This document shows positions 19,975 through 29,327 of a stretch of 32,475 bases of DNA, piece after piece (positions within the stretch are counted from its first letter, which is position 1; each line of letters opens with the position of its first letter). Source of the DNA: a virus; IMG/VR virus record IMGVR_UViG_3300011934_000016, positions 1 to 32,475 of that record; one strand, written 5' to 3'. The position numbers and the translations under genes were made by a program. Below the pieces are notes generated by a model. It saw only the letters and a program-made list of their open reading frames with translations. It searched no databases and had not been told where the DNA came from.

Positions 19975-22900
19975 ATGGCGTTGAAAGACTCAATCATCAA
20001 TCTGGTGCTTAAAGGTAAAGACCTAATCAGCCCCGCCACGGAATCTGCATCTGACAGCGTTGGCAAGCTGCAAGAGCGCAGCGACGAACTTAACGCTGCC
20101 CTGGGCAAGCTCAACAACACCCAGAAGAACATCAAAGAATTTAAACGCCTTGGCAACGAAACCGACCGGCTCGAGAAGAACTGGCGCGATGCCGAGGCGG
20201 AAGTCACCCGGCTGAAAAAGGCCTTCCAGTCTACCCAGAAGCCCACCAAAGCCATGGCCCGGGAACTGGACAAGGCGGAAAAATCCGCCAATGGCGCGAA
20301 GACTGCTTGGCTGCGAAACCGCGAAGCCATAGACCGCCTCAGCCCGCGCCTGAAAGCCGCCGGCGTAAACATGCGCAACCTGGACCAGGCACAGGACAAC
20401 CTCGAACAATCCTCCCGCCGCCTGCGCACCGATTTGGCCGGCGTAGACACCCAACTGAAGAAACAGAAAACCAGCGCCAAAGGCTCCGGCAAGGCCATGG
20501 ATGAAGCCAGCACCGCTGCTGGCGGCTTCACCACCAAAATGAAAGCCGCAGCCGCCGGCCTCGTGGCCTTCGTTGGTGCCGCCGTAGGCCTGCAGAAAAT
20601 CCGCCAGGGCTTCATTGCCATTCTGCAAACCGGCGACCGCTTCGAAAAGCTGGACGACCAGCTCACCCAGGTATTCAACAGCGTTGAAAAAGGTGAAGAA
20701 GCCAGCCAGTGGATACAGAAATTTACCGCTGAAACACCGCTCCAGCTGGAGCAAGTGTCTCAGGCCTTCATCCGCCTGAAGAACTTCGGCATTGACCCCA
20801 CCAACGGCACCCTTCAGGCCCTGGTAGACCAGAACGAAGCCATGGGCGGCAGCTATCAGGATCTGGAAGGCATCATCAATGCCGTTGGCCAGGCATGGGC
20901 CAAACAGAAATTGCAGGGTGAAGAAATCCTGCAGCTGATCGAACGCGGTGTGCCGGTGTGGGAACTGCTGGCGGAAGCCACCGGCAAGAACGTCACCGAA
21001 CTGCAGGAAATGTCCTCCGCCGGTGAGCTGGGCCGGGAAACCATCGCCGCTCTCACCCAAGAGATCGGCAAGGCCAGCCAGGGCGCCGCTGCTGAAAGCA
21101 TGGGCCGGCTTTCTGGCCTTGTGTCCAACCTGAAAGACCAGTGGGACCAGTTCCTGAACCTGATTGCCGAATCCGGCTCGCTGGACTACGTGAAAGGCCA
21201 GCTGCAGGAACTGCTCACCACCATTGTTGAGCTCCGCCAGAACGGCACCCTTGAGCGCTGGGCGCAGAACATCAGCGATGCCATTGTCTCCATCGGCAAA
21301 GCCGTCCGGAGCAGCGTTTCCACCGTTGCCGAATACAAAGACGAACTTCTGCTGCTCGGCAAAGCTTTCGTGGCCCTCAAAGTGGCCGGAGCGGTAAAGG
21401 CTCTGGGCGCATGGACAATGGCCCTTCGGGCGTCCCGCGCCGAAATGATGGCCGCCAGCGCCCAGGCCGCCGCCACATCCAAAGGCTTCAGCGCCCTTGG
21501 CCGCGTGGCTATGGGCCTGGCAAAGCCCATTCCCATTACGCTGGCCATCATCGGCCTGAGTGCTGCCGCCAAAGGGCTGGACACCATCACCGCGAAGATC
21601 CGCGGCGTCGAGGATGCGCAGCGCCGGCTGGCCCTGCAAGAAAAGGAAATCGAACTCCAGCGCCTGCGCGAAATCAACCAGCTCAAACGCAAAGCCCAGG
21701 CCCTGCAAGATTACGCCGATGCCACAGTGCGCACCGGTGCCGAAGTAGCAGACATGAGCCAGGAACAGCGCCAGGCCTATGCAGACCAACTGTCCAACGC
21801 GCGGGAATACTACGAGTACGCCATTGATGCCCTCGAGCGCCAGACCGCCATGGGGCAAGACGTCACCACGGAACTGGCGAACATGCGCGGAGAGCTGCAG
21901 CAGGTTAACCAGTCGCTGAAGACCGTCTCTGATGAATCCATCCGAGCCGGTGAAGCCCTGCGCATGGGCATCACCAAAGAGGCACTGGACGCCCTCACCG
22001 CTTTCACCAATTTGAAAGCCGAAGGCCTGGCCACCACAGATGCTCTGCAAAAATCCTTCGACAACCTAGACCTGCGCACCCCCGAGGGCGTCACCTCCAT
22101 GGCCCAGGCACTGGCCAGCCTGGTACGCACGGCCCAAGTCAGTGGCCAGGAAATCAAGGACGGCCTGCTTCAACCCCTCGAGCAAATCAGCAACAGCGGT
22201 CTGTCCCAACTGCAGCGCAAATTTGCCGAAACCATGAACGGCGCCCAAGCAGATGCCAAGCGCACCGGCCAGGTCATGGACAGCGTTCTGGGTGAAGCCT
22301 TCTCTCGCCTGGGAGCCGACCTCACCAAAGCCCAAACCGGCATTACCGAAACCGGACAATCAGCCATTGATGCGTTCGGCGTGGTGGTAGAAAACCTCGA
22401 CGTTGCCGGCCGATCTGCCAAAGAAAACGCGGCGATCCTCGAAGAATCGTTCACCGGTGCGCTGCAAAACATATCCACCGAGAAAGGCCTGAAAGAGCTG
22501 CTAAAGCAGCTGAAAGAAGCCCAGGCCAACGGCATTGATACCAGCGCAGCACTGGCGCAGGTGCGGGATCGGTTGCGCGAGATTCGCCAGGAACAGGATG
22601 ACGACAACAACGACATAAGCAAGCCGCTCAAAGAAGGCAAGGACGCTGCTGAAGACGCGAAGGAAGAAATCACCCGCCTCTCCCAGACCCTGGGTAACAC
22701 TGGCGAAGAAGCCCAGCAGTTCAAACAAAAATGGCAAGACGCCTGGGGCGGCGCCTTCGGCAAAGCCATTTCACAGGCCCGCCAAAAGGTAACCGACCTC
22801 TCCACCGCCGCCCGCAACCTCTTTGAAATGAAAATTGGCGGCAACGCCTTCGTCAAAGAAAGCGAGTCAGCCGACGAAGCCCTGCAGCGCGCCACCCAGC

Positions 22901-23646
22901 GAGTCCACGAACTGGCCAGCGCCCGCCGGCGGCTGATGAACAGCTCCCTCGGTGCCTGGTTTGCCGACACCGCCTTGCGTGCTGCAGAGGTGGAACAGAA
23001 GTTCTGGGCGCAAGCCAAGGCCATGGAAAACCTCACCGAAAAGGTTAACAACGGCTCTTACTCCATGAGCCAGCTCAACAGCCTGAGCGATCGCGCCGCC
23101 AACAAATTTGACCTGCTCGACAGCCAACAACTCAACGGCCTGCAGCAAGCCATAGACAGCGCCCGGCAAAAGCTCGACAGCCTCAACTCCAGCGCAGACA
23201 GCACCCTCAACAGCCTGCAGCAACGGCTGGCGGACATCCGAGGCGACACCGAAGAAGCCCAGCGAATCCAGTACGAAGCCGAACGCGAACGCCTGCAGGC
23301 TCAACTTGAACAGGCCCGCAAAGCCGGTGCCACTGACGCGGCTGCAGACTACCAGCGTTCACTGGACACACTCGAAAAGATCTACGCCATCGAACAGAAG
23401 AACCGCCGGGAAGAGCAAAACGAACGCGAGAAACAGGCCGCCGATCGGGCGCGCGAGCAAGAAATGGCCGAGCTCGAACGCCAGCGCTCCCAACGCGAGC
23501 AAACCCAGAACAACACCCGGCAGCAAACCACCCAGCCCGTGAAAACCGTGAACGTCAACCTGGGTGGCGAAACCTTCCGAGTGCTTGCAGACGATGAAAA
23601 CGCCTTTCTCAAGGCCCTCGAAAGCGCCAAAGGAACCGCCGCATGA
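19975..23646 (+). CDS. Tape measure protein
   Basis: This is the longest gene, 1223 residues. It begins with a helical region (LQERSDELNAALGKLNNTQK), then contains the conserved tape-measure domain (about 220-395: FEKLDDQLTQVFNSVEKGEE, WIQKFTAETPLQLEQVSQAF, VPVWELLAEATGKN, LKDQWDQFLNLI). Hydrophobic stretches near 183-204, 458-490 and 515-532 could span a membrane. The last 250 residues are strongly coiled-coil (Gln/Arg/Glu-rich). It sets tail length and is ejected with DNA; at about 1.5 angstrom per residue the tail would be near 180 nm. It overlaps the next gene by four bases. No tail-chaperone pair lies in the 70 bp upstream. Confidence 0.96.
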   Translation: MALKDSIINLVLKGKDLISPATESASDSVGKLQERSDELNAALGKLNNTQKNIKEFKRLGNETDRLEKNWRDAEAEVTRLKKAFQSTQKPTKAMARELDKAEKSANGAKTAWLRNREAIDRLSPRLKAAGVNMRNLDQAQDNLEQSSRRLRTDLAGVDTQLKKQKTSAKGSGKAMDEASTAAGGFTTKMKAAAAGLVAFVGAAVGLQKIRQGFIAILQTGDRFEKLDDQLTQVFNSVEKGEEASQWIQKFTAETPLQLEQVSQAFIRLKNFGIDPTNGTLQALVDQNEAMGGSYQDLEGIINAVGQAWAKQKLQGEEILQLIERGVPVWELLAEATGKNVTELQEMSSAGELGRETIAALTQEIGKASQGAAAESMGRLSGLVSNLKDQWDQFLNLIAESGSLDYVKGQLQELLTTIVELRQNGTLERWAQNISDAIVSIGKAVRSSVSTVAEYKDELLLLGKAFVALKVAGAVKALGAWTMALRASRAEMMAASAQAAATSKGFSALGRVAMGLAKPIPITLAIIGLSAAAKGLDTITAKIRGVEDAQRRLALQEKEIELQRLREINQLKRKAQALQDYADATVRTGAEVADMSQEQRQAYADQLSNAREYYEYAIDALERQTAMGQDVTTELANMRGELQQVNQSLKTVSDESIRAGEALRMGITKEALDALTAFTNLKAEGLATTDALQKSFDNLDLRTPEGVTSMAQALASLVRTAQVSGQEIKDGLLQPLEQISNSGLSQLQRKFAETMNGAQADAKRTGQVMDSVLGEAFSRLGADLTKAQTGITETGQSAIDAFGVVVENLDVAGRSAKENAAILEESFTGALQNISTEKGLKELLKQLKEAQANGIDTSAALAQVRDRLREIRQEQDDDNNDISKPLKEGKDAAEDAKEEITRLSQTLGNTGEEAQQFKQKWQDAWGGAFGKAISQARQKVTDLSTAARNLFEMKIGGNAFVKESESADEALQRATQRVHELASARRRLMNSSLGAWFADTALRAAEVEQKFWAQAKAMENLTEKVNNGSYSMSQLNSLSDRAANKFDLLDSQQLNGLQQAIDSARQKLDSLNSSADSTLNSLQQRLADIRGDTEEAQRIQYEAERERLQAQLEQARKAGATDAAADYQRSLDTLEKIYAIEQKNRREEQNEREKQAADRAREQEMAELERQRSQREQTQNNTRQQTTQPVKTVNVNLGGETFRVLADDENAFLKALESAKGTAA

Positions 23647-24050
23647 TCACTCTCACAGACGGCACCAACACCGTAGAACTGCCCGAAGACCTCAACTGGT
23701 CAGACCGCCACTGGTCACCCGTAGCCCAGGCTTTCACCAGGTCAGTTACCGGCAAAGCCATCATCCAGGAAGCAGCCAGCCAACAGGGCCGCCCGATCAC
23801 CCTGGAGCCACCAACCGGCGGCGGCTGGATGCTGGCCACAAACGAGCCGCAAATCATCGCCTGGCACAACACCCCCGGCCAAACGCTCACGCTGGACTAC
23901 CACGGCGAAACCCACGCCGTGCAGTTCCGCCACCACAGCGGCCAAGGCTACGAAAGCACCCCCAGGCAATACGTGATCAAGCCAGTGGCTGAGGCAGACC
24001 CAGACTACACCGTCATCCCGACATTCCGATTCATCACCGTGGAGCCATAA
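23643..24050 (+). CDS. Minor tail protein, probable distal-tail component
   Basis: The 135-residue beta-rich protein starts MITLTDGTNTVELPEDLNWS and includes GRPITLEPPTGGGWML and QTLTLDYHGETHAVQFRH, strands like those of small distal-tail (Dit-like) or tip-attachment proteins. Overlap with the tape measure stop (ATGA) and position just downstream fit a component that joins tube to tip. Named family not certain. Confidence 0.65.
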   Translation: MITLTDGTNTVELPEDLNWSDRHWSPVAQAFTRSVTGKAIIQEAASQQGRPITLEPPTGGGWMLATNEPQIIAWHNTPGQTLTLDYHGETHAVQFRHHSGQGYESTPRQYVIKPVAEADPDYTVIPTFRFITVEP

Positions 24051-24053
24051 AGC

Positions 24054-27000
24054 ATGAGCGGTATCCAAGAAGACAACATCAAGTTTTTGGCCAGCCAGGT
24101 CATGGACGACGTCCCCGAAGGCGGGGGCGCCGCCACCGGTAACGAGATCCCCGACGGCGAAATGAACAACGTCTTCGAGGACATCTCAGACCTGGACCGG
24201 GCGATGGGCCGGTTCAATTTGAGAAAGCTCTTTCTGGCGGTTCGCACCCTAAGCACCGATCTGTTCGGCGGCGCGAAAACCGTGGTCACCGCACTGCCCG
24301 AAGACCCCGCCATCGGCTACACCCTGTTCACCACCGATGACCCGTTCGACACCCGCGAGCAGGCCGCCAACCGCGTGGAAGCCTATCTGTTCAAGGGGCC
24401 GATGTGGCACGGCGCGCTGTTTGAAAACCACATCGAGGGCATGCGCCAGATTCGGATTATCCAGCGGGATGAAACCACCGCACTGCCACCGCGCGGGAAA
24501 ACGCTTTGCCTGGTGCAACACGAGGGCGAGCCAGGCGAGCGGGAACAGTACGTGCGCATCACCGATGTCAGTGCAGAAATGCAGACATTCACGGATGACC
24601 AGGGCAACCCCTATCAGCGCCTGATTGTCTCCCTCGATTTGTCCGACGCCCTGCGCTTCAACTTCACCGGCCACCAGGTCAACGAATACGACAACTACAA
24701 TTACAGCACCGGCGCCCGCCTGCGAGACACCACCGTTGCAGATGCCACCCGCTACTACGGCGCCCAATACCTGCAGACAGCCGCTGCCATTGGCGACTAT
24801 TCCGTGCGCGCCCAATCCATGTTTACCCAACTGGTACCGGCAGCGCAGAGTGAAGAACCGGTCACCAACCAGGCCCTGAACCCCGAAATCCTCCGCACGA
24901 TCAACGCCGGCACCCGGGACGTCGAAGTGCCACAGCAGGCCCATAGCTGGGCGCGCATGATCACACCCGAGAATCGCTCCCGGAACATCGTACAAACGCT
25001 ATCCCCGATCCCGGCACCGGGCAGCCTGAATTTCTCCTTCATGGCCCAGGGCAACTTCTACACCCTGACCGATAACGGCGAGGGGCAGATCTCAGGCAGC
25101 GACCCATCCATCGGGGTAGGCACCATCGATTACACCACCGGCGCGGTCAGCGTCACTATGGGTGCCCTGCCAGACGCGGGCAGCAGCGTAATCATGATTT
25201 TTGCCAGCCCGGTGCATTTTGAACCGCTGGCGGGCCATGCCGACATCGACACCACCATAACCATAGAGCAGAGCGTGGGCGAACCCATGCGGCCGGGCAG
25301 CCTGGTGATCACCTGGCTGGTGGATGGCATTACCAAAACCGCCACAGCCGCAACCAACGGCACCATCAGTGGAGACGCCACCGGCTACGCCAGCCATGTA
25401 GCTGGTGAGTTCTTCCTGGAACTGACCACCCCGCCGGACCCACAAACTAAGCTGGGCGTGGACTACGAGCGGCAGACTGCCGAAACCGTCATATTCGATG
25501 GCGTATCCGAAACGGATGGGATGGTGTCGCTGAACCTGGGTGTAGCCGTGGAGCCTGGGACTGTTGGAGCTGAGTGGTATGCCGAATCCATTAAAAAGCG
25601 GGATTCTAAAATAATACATAAACGCTTTAACAGCCCCACGAAAACAATCGAGAATTCCAGCTCAACCACCCGGCGTTATCTTTACGCTGTTAGTGACAAT
25701 GGCTCCGGGAGCTGGCCCAACAACCAGGGAGCCGTTGATTATCAAAGCGGAGCCATGACGCTGGCGGTCTTGCCCGCAGAAATCGAGAGTCACTGGACTG
25801 ATTATCGAGATAACGGCATTGGCAAACAGGCGACCGATTGGGACAAATCGGGCAGCAACACCACCCGCTTCGCCACCGGCACCGTCACTATCCATTATGT
25901 GCCCGCCGGCGCCACAGCCACCGCCGTGTCTACCGAGCTGGACTTACCCCCGCTGCAAATCCGCGTACTCCCGCGCCTGCTCGATATCCTCACAGTCCAG
26001 GGATCGCTGGAATTCACCTGGAACGGCAAAACCTACATCGACCGCCAGGGCATCATCTACACCGACATCCAAAGCAACGGCAGCGGCACCCCAGTCGGCG
26101 AAATCGACTACCTGAGCGGCATCGTCACGCTGGACTATTACGACACCGGCAGTGGCGCCGTAAGCGTCACCAGCTTGCTGGGCGTCTATGGCGATTGGTT
26201 CACCGCAGAAACGTTCTTCCGCGCCCCGTCCGCGCCGATGGTGCCGCAGAGCCTACAGGTACTGGCCACCACCATCGAAGGCGAACAGATCAACGCCAGC
26301 TCCGATGAAGACGGCAACATCGTAGGCACCAACGCGCGCGGGTACATCAACTACCAGTACGGCACCGCTGAAATCGAATTCGGCCAGATGGTGGATGACA
26401 GCACCCTGACCGACGACGAAAAAGCCGAAGACTGGTACGACCCCGCCAACGTGGACGGCAGCGGGATGATCTGGAAGCCCACATTCGTGCAGCCCAGCAC
26501 CATGCGCTACAACGCAGTCTCTGTCAGCTACATCCCCCTGGACGCCGACATCGTGGGCATCGACGCGGTGCGCCTACCCAGCGACGGCCGTGTGCCCATC
26601 TACCGCCCCGGCGATGTGGTCATGGTCATGCACCCGCAAGACACCGCCCCGCAGACCGTGAGCACCGGCGACACCATCGCCACCCGCCCGCGCGTGGGCT
26701 GGATTCGGGTGCTGGACGCCAACGGCGATCCGGTTGCCGACGGCTACAGCCTGGACCGGGCCACCGGCACCGTCACGATTGACGACACCACCGGCATGGC
26801 CATGCCCATCACGGTACGCCACACGGTCGGGGATTTGCGCCTGGTCACCGACGTACAGATCACCGGCGACATCACCCTCAGCCGTGAGCTGACCCACGAC
26901 TACCCAGCCGGCGAAACCATCGTCGCGAGTTGCTTGATTCACGGCGACCGGCGCGCGCGCGTGGCCCAAACGTTGGACGAGGCAAGCTGGAACGGAACCT

Positions 27001-27437
27001 GGAAAGACAGCCGCGAAGGCAGCGAGGCCACGGCAACGCTGAACCTGATCGACCACCCCATCACCGTCACCAACGAGGGCTGCGACACCGACCGCTGGAT
27101 CTTCCGATGCACCAACGCCAACAGCAACGCCTGGGAACTGATTAGCGAAAAGCGCGGCCTGGTGTGGTCCGGCACCTACACCCAGGGCGGAGACGACATC
27201 GCCCCCATCAACCCCCGCACCCGGGGCGAAGACGGCGCCGGGGGTGTGCCCTACATGACCATCCCCGCAGCAGCAAACGGGGGCGGGTGGAGTACCGGCA
27301 ACGTGATCCGCATCAACACCGTGGGCGCCATCGCCGATTTCTGGATTGCCCGCGCCATACAGCAATCAGACGAGCCGCTGGACGACGGCGCCGACGGCTG
27401 CGAAATCTACGCCCTCGGCAACATCGACCGGCCATAA
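24054..27437 (+). CDS. Large distal tail protein with recurring beta-strand motifs
   Basis: The 1127-residue protein is predominantly beta. After a helical N-terminus (LDRAMGRFNLRKLFLAVRTL, about 43-62) it repeats a motif of the form G-x-I/V-D-Y-x-x-G-x-V/M-x-V/L at about residues 355 (GTIDYTTGAVSV), 558 (GAVDYQSGAMTL), 682 (GEIDYLSGIVTL), 763 (GYINYQYGTAEI) and 899 (YSLDRATGTVTI). This suggests five related domains in a row, a fibre- or tip-like build. The part at about 505-600, coded by 25560-25850, is more AT-rich than the rest. No enzymatic motif is visible. Its place between the tape measure and hub genes points to a structural part of the tail tip, perhaps the baseplate shell or a side fibre. 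Confidence 0.72.
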   Translation: MSGIQEDNIKFLASQVMDDVPEGGGAATGNEIPDGEMNNVFEDISDLDRAMGRFNLRKLFLAVRTLSTDLFGGAKTVVTALPEDPAIGYTLFTTDDPFDTREQAANRVEAYLFKGPMWHGALFENHIEGMRQIRIIQRDETTALPPRGKTLCLVQHEGEPGEREQYVRITDVSAEMQTFTDDQGNPYQRLIVSLDLSDALRFNFTGHQVNEYDNYNYSTGARLRDTTVADATRYYGAQYLQTAAAIGDYSVRAQSMFTQLVPAAQSEEPVTNQALNPEILRTINAGTRDVEVPQQAHSWARMITPENRSRNIVQTLSPIPAPGSLNFSFMAQGNFYTLTDNGEGQISGSDPSIGVGTIDYTTGAVSVTMGALPDAGSSVIMIFASPVHFEPLAGHADIDTTITIEQSVGEPMRPGSLVITWLVDGITKTATAATNGTISGDATGYASHVAGEFFLELTTPPDPQTKLGVDYERQTAETVIFDGVSETDGMVSLNLGVAVEPGTVGAEWYAESIKKRDSKIIHKRFNSPTKTIENSSSTTRRYLYAVSDNGSGSWPNNQGAVDYQSGAMTLAVLPAEIESHWTDYRDNGIGKQATDWDKSGSNTTRFATGTVTIHYVPAGATATAVSTELDLPPLQIRVLPRLLDILTVQGSLEFTWNGKTYIDRQGIIYTDIQSNGSGTPVGEIDYLSGIVTLDYYDTGSGAVSVTSLLGVYGDWFTAETFFRAPSAPMVPQSLQVLATTIEGEQINASSDEDGNIVGTNARGYINYQYGTAEIEFGQMVDDSTLTDDEKAEDWYDPANVDGSGMIWKPTFVQPSTMRYNAVSVSYIPLDADIVGIDAVRLPSDGRVPIYRPGDVVMVMHPQDTAPQTVSTGDTIATRPRVGWIRVLDANGDPVADGYSLDRATGTVTIDDTTGMAMPITVRHTVGDLRLVTDVQITGDITLSRELTHDYPAGETIVASCLIHGDRRARVAQTLDEASWNGTWKDSREGSEATATLNLIDHPITVTNEGCDTDRWIFRCTNANSNAWELISEKRGLVWSGTYTQGGDDIAPINPRTRGEDGAGGVPYMTIPAAANGGGWSTGNVIRINTVGAIADFWIARAIQQSDEPLDDGADGCEIYALGNIDRP

Positions 27438-27447
27438 AGGAGAAAGC

Positions 27448-27927
27448 ATGGACATTTCACCGGCACACGAGGCCGCCGTTTTGGAAGCCACCCGGCTGCC
27501 CGCCTTGCAGGCCAGCCTTGGAAAGCTCCAACAGACAGACCCGGAATCCACCAACCGGGCCAGCATCAGCCTGTACGGCGGCATCCGGCCAGCCGCTGGC
27601 GACCCGCCACCGAGCGCACCCATCGTCACCATGCTGGCCACCGCCAACGCCGGCACAATTGACGAGCAGCTATTCCAGATTGCGCTGGACGCCCCGATGG
27701 AAGGGCAGATCACCGGCGCCGATCCCGACACCGGCACCATCCCAAAATGGGCGCGCATCTTCGACCCAGCCGCCGGCTGGTGGGCGGACGTTTCGGTGTC
27801 CGTGGAAGGCGACGGCGGGGAGATCCAGATGGTGGCCACCGGCACCGAAGGCGACCCGGCAGAGCCAGTGGTTCGGCTTTTTAACGGCGCGTTTGCGCGA
27901 CTTTCTTCAGCGGTTTTTCAGGGGTAA
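27448..27927 (+). CDS. Hypothetical tail protein, 159 aa
   Basis: ATG at 27448 follows AAAGGAGAAAGC; an upstream in-frame ATG lies inside the previous gene. The N-terminal helix (SPAHEAAVLEATRLPALQAS) is followed by a beta-rich part (SISLYGGIRPAAG, FQIALDAPMEGQITG, WWADVSVSVEGDGG) that ends FNGAFARLSSAVFQG. I do not recognise the family. The context says tail tip. Confidence 0.65.
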   Translation: MDISPAHEAAVLEATRLPALQASLGKLQQTDPESTNRASISLYGGIRPAAGDPPPSAPIVTMLATANAGTIDEQLFQIALDAPMEGQITGADPDTGTIPKWARIFDPAAGWWADVSVSVEGDGGEIQMVATGTEGDPAEPVVRLFNGAFARLSSAVFQG

Positions 27928-27932
27928 ATATT

Positions 27933-29327
27933 ATGGCTTTAACAAGTATTTTGGCTTTCAGCGGCTACAGCGATGTGCTTGAGTGGTCGATTGGGCCAAT
28001 GTTCAATGTAAAGAACCAACTGGACTCCTACACTTATAATTCTGAAGGCATGGATTTTTCCCCTGACGGCACTATGCTTGCCGTTATAAGTGACGGGAAG
28101 TTGCACGTTTACGACGTAGGAACCAAGGGCGAGATCGCCAGCCTTTCGCTACCGAGCACTTCCGCAAAAGAGTGCGCATTCTCCCCAGACGGCTCAATGC
28201 TGGCGGCAGCTCACTCCTCCGGAGATTATGTCTCTGTTTTTGACACGGGGACATGGCAAAAAATAACCAGCGTACCGGCGGCTGGCGGTAATGGTCGTGG
28301 ATGCGCCTTTTCTCCGGACGGTTCTATTCTGGCTATTGGCCATTACTCGTCGCCTTACTTGACACTGATTGACACAGCAGCATGGCAGGTTATGTCCGGG
28401 CCTACAGCGATCCCAGGGAACTGCTGGAGCTGTGATTTTTCACATGATGGCGAATTGCTGGGGCTTGGTCACGACGGCGGCTCTGGTTACACGGTTTTGC
28501 GCATGACCGACTTCGCTAATGTTACGCCAGCAGGCACCAGTGTGAGTGCAGGCGAGGCCGTAGAGTTTTCGGGCGATGGGCGTTTTTTTGCTGCATGTGG
28601 CAATGGAGTCACAATTTTCACTGTTGAGGGATGGGCAGAAGCACATACACTATCACTGCCAAGTACAGCTTACGGATGCAGTTTCGGCGAAAATTCGCAA
28701 CTGTTGGCAGTGGCCCACAATGGCGCCCCATACCTGACGTTAGTCAATACAACAGACTGGACGATTAAAGCCGGAACGCCTGCACCTAAAGAGCCAGGAA
28801 ATTTAAGGGGCTGCGCCTTTAGCCCATCAATAAACCTACCATCCCGGCAGCTTGAAGTCCGCGATGCTAACGGAGATCCCGCAGCATCAAAGCTAATGAT
28901 TTATAACGCAGAGGATGGCGGCTTTCTTTGGGAGCTTGAATCCGAAAATGGCGAGTTTGAGGTCATTAACACCCAAGACTCCAGACTTTGGGGGCTTGCC
29001 CCAAACCCTGATCCAGCATCACAGAGCGACCAGTTCGCCACAATCAAATTGGACCATGAATCAGAGAGCTTACCGCCAATAGCGCTGTTCAGAGACTACA
29101 CTGGAAGCAAGGCCACCATCTCCAGCAACCTCACCACCCAATCCGGCGCCCCGGGCGATGAGGTCGTGATCCGCAACTGGACCACCCGGGAACTGGTGGC
29201 CAAGGTGATCCCGGACGCCAACGGCGACTGGTCGGCAGACGTACCCCCGGGCACTTATGACGTCAGTTACATCGCCGAGAATTGCGCGCCGGTGATTCAT
29301 GGACCGTACACCGTCGAACTGCCGTAA
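27933..29327 (+). CDS. WD40-type beta-propeller tail protein
   Basis: The 464-residue protein carries six to seven propeller blades at about 40-45-residue spacing, each marked by FSPDG or a variant: MDFSPDGTMLAV, CAFSPDGSMLAA, CAFSPDGSILAI, CDFSHDGELLGL, VEFSGDGRFFAA, CSFGENSQLLAV and a remnant CAFSPSINLP. After about residue 305 comes a linker, then (about 400-464) a small beta-sandwich like carboxypeptidase-regulatory domains (DEVVIRNWTTRELVAKVIPD, DVPPGTYDVSYIAE). DNA from about 27950 to 29090 is visibly more AT-rich than the C-terminal part and the flanking genes. A propeller on the tail tip could bind a receptor; that is inference. No catalytic residues are recognisable. The stop overlaps the hub ATG by one base. 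Confidence 0.82.
   Translation: MALTSILAFSGYSDVLEWSIGPMFNVKNQLDSYTYNSEGMDFSPDGTMLAVISDGKLHVYDVGTKGEIASLSLPSTSAKECAFSPDGSMLAAAHSSGDYVSVFDTGTWQKITSVPAAGGNGRGCAFSPDGSILAIGHYSSPYLTLIDTAAWQVMSGPTAIPGNCWSCDFSHDGELLGLGHDGGSGYTVLRMTDFANVTPAGTSVSAGEAVEFSGDGRFFAACGNGVTIFTVEGWAEAHTLSLPSTAYGCSFGENSQLLAVAHNGAPYLTLVNTTDWTIKAGTPAPKEPGNLRGCAFSPSINLPSRQLEVRDANGDPAASKLMIYNAEDGGFLWELESENGEFEVINTQDSRLWGLAPNPDPASQSDQFATIKLDHESESLPPIALFRDYTGSKATISSNLTTQSGAPGDEVVIRNWTTRELVAKVIPDANGDWSADVPPGTYDVSYIAENCAPVIHGPYTVELP

Noticed and set aside
18627-20678. 683-residue open frame on the minus strand
   Set aside because: It lies antisense to the neck, tail terminator, tube and tape-measure genes, has a composition typical of a shadow frame in GC-rich DNA, and has no ribosome site or recognisable domain.
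20023-22050. 675-residue open frame on the minus strand
   Set aside because: It is entirely antisense to the tape measure gene; the Gly/Phe/Leu-rich product is the usual antisense reading of Ala/Lys/Glu-rich codons.
26574-27365. 263-residue antisense frame in the large tail gene
   Set aside because: Val/Gly/Asp-rich shadow without motifs.
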